NCBI GenBank assembly: GCA_047618565.1
Contig: JBLHKW010000163.1
Coordinates: 1 to 11,251, forward strand
DNA length: 11,251 nt
From: JBLHKW01 sp047618565
GTDB lineage: Bacteria; Planctomycetota; UBA1135; GCA-002686595
Reading direction: 5' to 3'
Shown: positions 7,692 through 11,251 of the stretch, piece after piece
Numbering within the stretch: position 1 is the stretch's first letter
Layout: every line of letters begins with the position of its first letter
Notes under the pieces: model-generated
Told to the model about the DNA's origin: nothing
The model's input: the letters and a program-made list of their open reading frames with translations, nothing else
The model's database searches: none
Position numbers and translations under genes: made by a program

Positions 7692-8384
7692 GTGTCCATC
7701 GACCTAGAGCAGCTCACGCAGCGCGCCAGGGCGGGGGACCGGGCCGCATTCAGCGCTCTGGTCGAGCGTTTCGAGGCGCCGTTGTTTCACTTCCTGAGTC
7801 TGCGCGCCGCGTCCCGGGAGGATGCGGAGGAGCTGACGCAGGAGACCTTCTTGCGCGCCTGGAAGTTCCTCGACAAGTACGATCCGCAGCGCTCCTTCTC
7901 GACATGGCTGTTCACCCTTGGACGGCACCTGTCAGTAAGCGCGTTTCGCAAGCGCAAGCTGCGCACGGCGGATCTGGACGTGCTCGAAGGACTCGTCGAT
8001 CCAGTTCAGCCGCCCGCAATCGTCAGCGGACGGGAGCAGGACGAGAACCTCTGGAAGCTGGCTCGGCGCGTGCTGAGCGAGGATCAACACGCGGTGTTGT
8101 GGTTACGGTACGGAGAGGATGTCGTGATGTCTGAAGTCGCACGGATCATGGGCAAGCGCGAGGCGACCCTGCGGGTCATCCTGTTCCGGGCGCGGGCGCG
8201 CCTGGCCCAGGAACTCGGCCTCGACCCGGACCAGGACCAGGACCAGGACCAGGACCAGGACCAGGACCAGGACCAGGACCAGGACCAGGAAACGACGCCG
8301 CGCGCGGGGCGGCCGCAGCGGGCCGTGTCGCGCTCCAAGCTGTACACTCGAACCCGCCCCCTGAAGACCGAAGGGAGTGCATGA
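7692..8384 (+). CDS. ECF-type RNA polymerase sigma factor with C-terminal (Asp-Gln)10 tail
   Basis: 230 residues. Region 2 is at about 5-92: DRAAFSALVERFEAPLFHFL, then EDAEELTQETFLRAWKFLDK (the polymerase-binding signature) and RSFSTWLFTLGRHLSVSAFR for -10 recognition. A linker leads to region 4 (about 125-175), LSEDQHAVLWLRYGEDVVMS and EVARIMGKREATLRVILFRA, a helix-turn-helix for -35 binding. Length to residue 178 is normal for the family; what follows is unusual: ten Asp-Gln pairs (180-199) and a basic end. The chosen start is GTG 7692, giving a normal ECF N-terminus; an upstream GTG at 7626 would overlap the previous gene and add unrelated residues. The stop TGA shares its last base with the next gene's ATG, implying translational coupling. 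It probably controls a small envelope-stress regulon; the signal is unknown. Confidence 0.92.
   Translation: MSIDLEQLTQRARAGDRAAFSALVERFEAPLFHFLSLRAASREDAEELTQETFLRAWKFLDKYDPQRSFSTWLFTLGRHLSVSAFRKRKLRTADLDVLEGLVDPVQPPAIVSGREQDENLWKLARRVLSEDQHAVLWLRYGEDVVMSEVARIMGKREATLRVILFRARARLAQELGLDPDQDQDQDQDQDQDQDQDQDQETTPRAGRPQRAVSRSKLYTRTRPLKTEGSA
8229..8288 (+). repeat. Perfect hexanucleotide tandem repeat (GACCAG)10 inside the sigma gene
   Basis: Ten uninterrupted GACCAG units, each encoding Asp-Gln. Because the unit is six bases, slippage would add or remove Asp-Gln pairs without shifting the frame, so tail length could vary between cells or strains while sigma function is kept. The perfect identity of all units suggests recent expansion. 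On the other strand the same bases read as Trp-Ser or Gly-Pro repeats in spurious frames. Confidence 0.95.
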
Positions 8385-8905
8385 TGATCGATCCGAAACA
8401 GGAACCTCTGCTCGAACAACGCTTGCGACGGGACGCGGCTGGCGTGCGCAGCACTCCTTCAGTCGAGCGACAGGCCCGCATCCTGGCGGCGCTCGACGCG
8501 CAGGAACGCGCACCGGCGAGACCTTCGTATCGCGGACTGCTGGCACTGGCGGCCCTGCTGCTGATTCTGGTCGGCATTCGCTTCGGCAGCTCCCGTGAAT
8601 CCGAACTCCAGCCCGCGCGCCCCGATGGCGCTCTCGCGTCCGTCACTGCACCGGGCGACGACGTCCAGGTGGCCAGCGGCGAGCCAGCCGAAGCGCCGCT
8701 GCGGGTGTCCACAGCCGCCAGTGTCGGTGAACGGGTGAGCGGCTGGGCCGCCTCGTCCTCGATGGCGTTGCGCGCCAGCGTGGACGATCCACTGCTACGG
8801 GAGTTGCGCGCACTCTCCCTCGACCTTGGGCGCGTGCTCGACACGGTGCTCGTCGATCTGCCCGCTGCATTCTCGCGACTTCTCGGTCCTGTCATCCCGG
8901 AATAG
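8384..8905 (+). CDS. Single-pass membrane protein in the anti-sigma factor position
   Basis: 173 residues from the second of two adjacent ATGs (8381 and 8384). The second is preferred because GGAG (8374-8377) lies six bases before it but only three before the first. A charged N-terminal region of about 48 residues (QEPLLEQRLRRDAAG...SVERQARILAALDAQE) precedes one membrane helix (about 50-67, RGLLALAALLLILVGIRFG), then a long outer part with a Ser/Ala/Pro-rich linker and a C-terminal amphipathic region (LLRELRALSLDLGRVLDTVL). This is the layout of a membrane anti-sigma factor: cytoplasmic sigma-binding tail, one helix, exported sensor part. It lacks the HXXXCXXC zinc motif of ZAS anti-sigma factors. 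The overlap with the sigma gene by one base is the main support. Function is inferred from context. Confidence 0.75.
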   Translation: MIDPKQEPLLEQRLRRDAAGVRSTPSVERQARILAALDAQERAPARPSYRGLLALAALLLILVGIRFGSSRESELQPARPDGALASVTAPGDDVQVASGEPAEAPLRVSTAASVGERVSGWAASSSMALRASVDDPLLRELRALSLDLGRVLDTVLVDLPAAFSRLLGPVIPE

Positions 8906-8921
8906 GCAGGGCGAGCCCTGC
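8906..8921 (+). terminator. Hairpin directly after the anti-sigma stop codon
   Basis: GCAGGG-CGAG-CCCTGC forms a perfect 6-bp stem immediately after the TAG at 8903-8905. It lacks a T-tract, so it is at best a factor-assisted or mRNA-stabilising 3' end for the sigma unit. The next gene has its own -10-like box 10 bp further on. Confidence 0.35.
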
Positions 8922-8931
8922 GGTCGGGACG

Positions 8932-8937
8932 TAGAAT
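8932..8937 (+). promoter_or_regulatory. TAGAAT -10 box, leaderless type, for the DUF983-mutM pair
   Basis: TAGAAT lies exactly 9 nt before the ATG at 8947, and there is no Shine-Dalgarno sequence. The spacing implies transcription beginning at or within a few bases of the AUG. The same box-to-ATG distance occurs at the Rieske and EF-P-like genes. No clear -35 box is seen. Confidence 0.45.
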
Positions 8938-8946
8938 TCGCGGGCG

Positions 8947-9351
8947 ATGGACCCGAATGCGCCCGATGAGCCCGTGACGAACCGCGACTGGAGGCTCTTC
9001 CTCCGTCGCGTGCTCGGGCGCCACTGCCCGCGCTGCGGCGTCGGGGAGCTCTTTGTTTCGCGCATGCGCCTGGCCCAGGAATGCAGCGATTGTTCCCTGG
9101 TCTACCGCCGCGAAGCGGGCGGCATGACGGGGCAGATGTACCTGACCGCGATCGTGAGCGAGATCTTTGCTGCTGGCCTGATCCTCGCCATCTTCTTCGG
9201 TACGGACCTGAAGCCGGCAGCCTCGATCGGGATCGGACTGCCGCTCGTAGTGGGTTTCAGCTACTGGTTCCTGCCGAAGGGCATGGCGCTCTGGGTTGCG
9301 ATCGAGTTCATCACCGACATCGCGAACCGGGAACCGGGTATAGGGGGCTGA
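8947..9351 (+). CDS. DUF983 family protein: zinc-ribbon-like domain plus two membrane helices
   Basis: 134 residues. Two cysteine pairs, CPRCG (Cys27, Cys30) and CSDC (Cys46, Cys49), with GVGELF between them give the CPRCGxGxLF...C..C pattern of DUF983 proteins; they probably bind zinc. The Tyr and Gly after the second pair (LVYRREAGGMTGQMYL) are also typical. Two hydrophobic segments follow (about 64-85 and 92-118), so the ribbon faces the cytoplasm next to the membrane. The family has no established biochemical role that I can state. The gene ends 3 bp before the mutM GTG, so the two are almost certainly co-transcribed. In some bacteria DUF983 genes sit near cytochrome oxidase or Nudix genes, but nothing like that is visible here. 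Confidence 0.88.
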   Translation: MDPNAPDEPVTNRDWRLFLRRVLGRHCPRCGVGELFVSRMRLAQECSDCSLVYRREAGGMTGQMYLTAIVSEIFAAGLILAIFFGTDLKPAASIGIGLPLVVGFSYWFLPKGMALWVAIEFITDIANREPGIGG

Positions 9352-9354
9352 TCC

Positions 9355-10212
9355 GTGCCGGAGTTACCCGAGGTCGAGACGACCGTTCGCATGGTGCGTC
9401 CCGGTTTGCAGGGCCGGACGATCCGCGGGCTGCGCGTCGGGTGGGAGCGTAGCCTGGGCGGGATGTCCTCCGCGCAGTTCGGCCGGCGGGTGCGCGGCGC
9501 GCGCATCGCGCAGGTCTCGCGGCGCGCCAAGTACATCGTGCTCTCACTGGAGCGCTCCGGATCTCCATCGGGCTTCATCTTCGTGCACCTGCGCATGTCG
9601 GGCCGATTGTGCATCGCGACCCCGGCCGCGCCCCTGGAGGCCGGGCTCGTGGCCTACACACGCGTGCGCCTGAAGCTGGACCGAGGAGAGCTGGCCTTCG
9701 TGGACGTGCGCAAGTTCGGGCGCTTCGTGTTCGTCAACGAGCGCGAGGAGATCACCGCCGGGCTGGGCCCGGAGCCACTCGGCAAGGAGTTCACGGAGTC
9801 GGGCTTTCGACAGGCTCTGGGTGTCAGAAAACGACTCCTCAAGCCGCTGTTGCTCGACCAGACCTTTCTCGCGGGCCTGGGCAACATCTACGTGGATGAG
9901 GCCCTGCATCGGGCTGGTCTGCACCCGCAGCGTCGCTCGGACCGGGTGCCGGCCGCGGCCGTCGGCCGTCTGTACCGGGAGATCCGGGCCACGTTGAGCG
10001 AGGCCATCGAGCGCGAGGGGTCCTCATTCGATGGCTTCTATCGCACACCAGAGGGGCAACCGGGCCAGTACCAGGCGCAGTTCCGGGTCTATGGCCGCAC
10101 GGGCAGGCCCTGCCTCACCTGCGGGCGAGCGATCAAGCGCATCGTCGTCGGTCAGCGTGGAACACACTTCTGTACCCGCTGTCAGCCAGCGCCACGCCCG
10201 AATAATTCATGA
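9355..10212 (+). CDS. mutM: Formamidopyrimidine-DNA glycosylase (Fpg/MutM)
   Basis: 285 residues. Removes 8-oxoguanine and formamidopyrimidines from DNA and cleaves the abasic site. After removal of Met, the N-terminus PELPEVET places the catalytic Pro2 and Glu3 as in all Fpg enzymes. Lys59 in RRAKYIV, Met81 in LRMSGRL, and Arg119/Phe121 in VRKFGRF correspond to the damage-binding lysine and the void-filling Met-Arg-Phe triad. The helix-two-turn-helix region includes LAGLGNIYVDEALHRAGLHP, and the zinc finger ends the protein with CLTC (253, 256) and CTRC (273, 276). All key residues are present, so it should be active. The GTG start is fixed by the Pro2-Glu3 requirement. The last codons (AAT AAT TCA) and TGA lie inside the left terminal repeat of foldback element 2, so the extreme C-terminus beyond the finger may have been replaced by insertion. 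Confidence 0.97.
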   Translation: MPELPEVETTVRMVRPGLQGRTIRGLRVGWERSLGGMSSAQFGRRVRGARIAQVSRRAKYIVLSLERSGSPSGFIFVHLRMSGRLCIATPAAPLEAGLVAYTRVRLKLDRGELAFVDVRKFGRFVFVNEREEITAGLGPEPLGKEFTESGFRQALGVRKRLLKPLLLDQTFLAGLGNIYVDEALHRAGLHPQRRSDRVPAAAVGRLYREIRATLSEAIEREGSSFDGFYRTPEGQPGQYQAQFRVYGRTGRPCLTCGRAIKRIVVGQRGTHFCTRCQPAPRPNNS

Positions 10213-10391
10213 CCACGCGGCCCAAGACGCGACGATCGGTCGGCTTCGCCTCCCTTTAGGCCTCTGGCGGCACTTCTCGCGTGTTGGCATCCTCGACGAC
10301 CCGCAAGGGTCGCCTGCTGTGGCAACCCGCGAGAAGCACCACCAGAAGCCGAATCGACGCGTTTGGGCTCACGGCTCATGAATTATCCGGG
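10197..10391. mobile_element. Foldback/MITE-like element 2 (about 195 bp) inserted at the 3' end of mutM
   Basis: Terminal inverted repeats: 10197-10212 reads CCCGAATAATTCATGA, and the reverse complement of 10376-10391 reads CCCGGATAATTCATGA (15 of 16). A second strong pair is 10264-10289 with 10320-10345 (21 of 26 matches), and the centre is a perfect stem, CGACCC (10297-10302) and GGGTCG (10307-10312), closed by a GCAA tetraloop. The left arm carries about 20 extra bases, themselves able to form GCCT/AGGC, so the loop is off-centre. No protein is encoded. The AT-rich ends contrast with their surroundings. Size and repeats fit a non-autonomous transposon. The GNRA loop also leaves room for a structured RNA. 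Exact outer ends and target duplication are unresolved. Confidence 0.65.
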
Positions 10392-10401
10392 CTGAGCCGG
10401 G

Positions 10402-10407
10402 TATGAT
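10402..10407 (+). promoter_or_regulatory. TATGAT -10 box, leaderless type, for the EF-P-like gene
   Basis: TATGAT is a strong -10 match placed exactly 9 nt before the ATG at 10417, with no Shine-Dalgarno sequence between. At the usual distance the -35 position would fall within the right terminal repeat of foldback element 2, so the element's insertion may have rebuilt this promoter. Confidence 0.5.
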
Positions 10408-10416
10408 CTCCGCCCC

Positions 10417-10986
10417 ATGATTGAGACAAGCCAGTTCAAGCGCGGCGTTTGCATCGTCTTCAAGGGCGCGCCGATGATGATCACCCACATGACCCTGACC
10501 ACGCCGACGGCGCGGGGATCGATCACGATCTCCAAGACGAAGCTGCGCAACCTGATCACCGGTCAGGTGCTCAACGAGTCGATTCGCAGCGGTGAGAAGT
10601 TCGAGGAGGTCGACCTCGAGCACCACGACGCCAGCTACATGTACAGCGACGGTTCGTCCTGGTACTTCATGGACGACCAGACGTTCGAGCAGTTCGACCT
10701 GAGCAAGGACGAACTCACCGGCATCTGGGGCTATCTGGTGGATGGCATCGAGGGCATTCAGGCCATGCTGATCGACGGCAACGTCATCAGTATCCAGTTG
10801 CCAATGACCGTCGACATGGCGGTCACCGAGACCGAGCCCGCCATCAAGGGTGCCACGGCCCAGGCCCAGCTCAAGCCGGCCACGACCGAGACCGGCATGG
10901 TCGTGCAGGTGCCGTCCTACCTGACGCCCGAGGACCGCATCCGGGTCGACACGCGCGACGGTCACTTCATCGAGCGCGTCAAGTAA
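10417..10986 (+). CDS. efpL: Elongation factor P-like protein of the EfpL (YeiP) type
   Basis: 189 residues with the three-domain EF-P layout: an N-terminal KOW-like domain (about 1-65), a middle OB domain (about 66-128, with MYSDGSSWYFMDDQTFEQF) and a C-terminal OB domain (about 129-189, with TETEPAIKGATAQAQLKPAT). EF-P relieves ribosomes stalled at proline-rich motifs. The loop that reaches the peptidyl-transferase centre reads TTPTARGSITISKTKLRNL in place of the PGKGxA loop with a modified lysine. PTARG with Arg33 at the tip, and two extra residues in the loop, are the marks of the EfpL/YeiP paralogue, whose tip arginine is used unmodified. The C-terminal PAIKGATA and VVQVPSYLTPEDRIR also resemble YeiP. 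No modifying enzyme gene is nearby. Start ATG 10417 follows a leaderless-type TATGAT. It is followed 6 bp later by foldback element 3. Confidence 0.88.
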   Translation: MIETSQFKRGVCIVFKGAPMMITHMTLTTPTARGSITISKTKLRNLITGQVLNESIRSGEKFEEVDLEHHDASYMYSDGSSWYFMDDQTFEQFDLSKDELTGIWGYLVDGIEGIQAMLIDGNVISIQLPMTVDMAVTETEPAIKGATAQAQLKPATTETGMVVQVPSYLTPEDRIRVDTRDGHFIERVK

Positions 10987-10992
10987 TCCGGG

Positions 10993-11160
10993 CTAGGAGC
11001 CCGCGCCACAGATCGCGGATTCCCGCTCGACTCCCCCGAAACCGCCTGCCGGCGTTGCCGGAACCCGCACATGGAGGCAACCATGGGTGGAACCCGGCGC
11101 CTTGTCAGTCGGCCCGGGGAAGTCGAGCGGGAATCCGCGACCCGTGACGCAGACTCCTAG
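10993..11160. mobile_element. Foldback element 3 (168 bp), CTAG-ended, with wobble-preserved stem
   Basis: The outer 46 bp at each end are inverted copies: the left starts CTAGGAGCCCGCGCCACAG and the reverse complement of the right starts CTAGGAGTCTGCGTCACGG. They share a perfect 20-bp core (left copy TCGCGGATTCCCGCTCGACT, 11013-11032) and match at 40 of 46 positions. All six differences are left C/right T or left A/right G, which become G-U pairs if the minus strand folds. The centre holds CATGG (11070-11074) and CCATG (11081-11085). It starts 6 bp after the EF-P-like stop. No ORF. It is either a CTAG-ended non-autonomous transposon like element 1 or a long structured minus-strand RNA. Confidence 0.65.
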
Positions 11161-11180
11161 CAGCCCGCCCTAAAAACTCC
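11157..11180 (+). repeat. Partial terminal repeat resembling the ends of element 1
   Basis: Starting at the CTAG that ends element 3, the bases CTAGCAGCCCG (11157-11167) are identical to the right terminal repeat of element 1 in reverse complement, and an A-run follows at a similar distance. No partner end is visible before the window stops. It may be one end of a second copy of the element 1 family inserted at the same CTAG, or a chance 11-bp match. Confidence 0.35.
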
Positions 11181-11215
11181 CTACTCGACTTCGCCCTCTC
11201 CGCCGCCGCTGCGTC

Positions 11216-11235
11216 GGGGGGGGGGGGGGGGGGGG
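11216..11235 (+). other. Run of 20 G near the window end
   Basis: Twenty consecutive G followed by a G/C-only stretch. Runs this long are rare in bacterial chromosomes and are a known artefact of two-colour sequencing or of assembly ends. It may mark a contig edge. I see no gene from 11161 to the end. Confidence 0.9.
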
Positions 11236-11251
11236 CAGGGCCCCACCCCGC

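Noticed and set aside
8176..9024. Minus-strand frame with Gly-Pro repeats, 282 codons
   Set aside because: The repeat is the reverse reading of the sigma gene's hexamer array; the frame runs antisense across three plus-strand genes.
10197..11160. CRISPR array
   Set aside because: The repeats are single inverted pairs of different sequence, not regularly spaced direct repeats, and no cas gene is present.

Overview
The window is GC-rich bacterial chromosome carrying ordinary single-copy genes with short spacers. The best lineage clue is the secreted protein at 2391-3347. Its C-terminal module (conserved ...WYFQALYRDP...GFNLTDAL.. ending) resembles one I associate with Planctomycetota, so that phylum is my leading guess. 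This is an inference from recalled family features, not a database result.

Layout: 1-1322 (minus) is the N-terminal part of the glycine cleavage P-protein, gcvP, running off the left edge. 1465-2151 (minus) is a predicted lipoprotein with a thioredoxin-like look. 2391-3347 (plus) is the secreted protein. 3348-3799 has no intact gene but holds a coding-like membrane-protein remnant on the minus strand. 3800-4618 (plus) is a DUF6159-like membrane protein. 4803-6188 (minus) is a nucleotide pyrophosphatase/phosphodiesterase-family enzyme, divergent from a small Rieske ferredoxin at 6218-6568. 6661-8905 (plus) is a three-gene unit: a secreted protein, an ECF-type sigma factor with a ten-copy Asp-Gln tail encoded by a hexanucleotide repeat, and a one-helix membrane protein in the anti-sigma position. 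8947-10212 (plus) is a DUF983 protein followed by mutM/fpg. 10417-10986 (plus) is an EF-P paralogue with the PTARG loop and Arg33 of EfpL/YeiP. The right edge is low-complexity sequence with a run of 20 G that may be an assembly artefact.

The most unusual content lies between the genes. Three unrelated foldback elements (4641-4806, 10197-10391, 10993-11160; 166, 195 and 168 bp) each fold end to end into one imperfect hairpin. Each abuts or overlaps a stop codon: the terminal repeat of the first supplies the TAG of the phosphodiesterase gene, and the second contains the last codons and TGA of mutM. In the third, all six mismatches in the outer 46 bp of the stem become G-U wobbles if the minus strand is the folded strand. 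This points to selection on a single-stranded or RNA form.

A second pattern concerns starts. Three genes (Rieske, DUF983, EF-P-like) lack a Shine-Dalgarno sequence and have a TANNNT box exactly 9 nt before the ATG, as expected for leaderless transcripts. The divergent phosphodiesterase gene has such a box 10 nt before its ATG.
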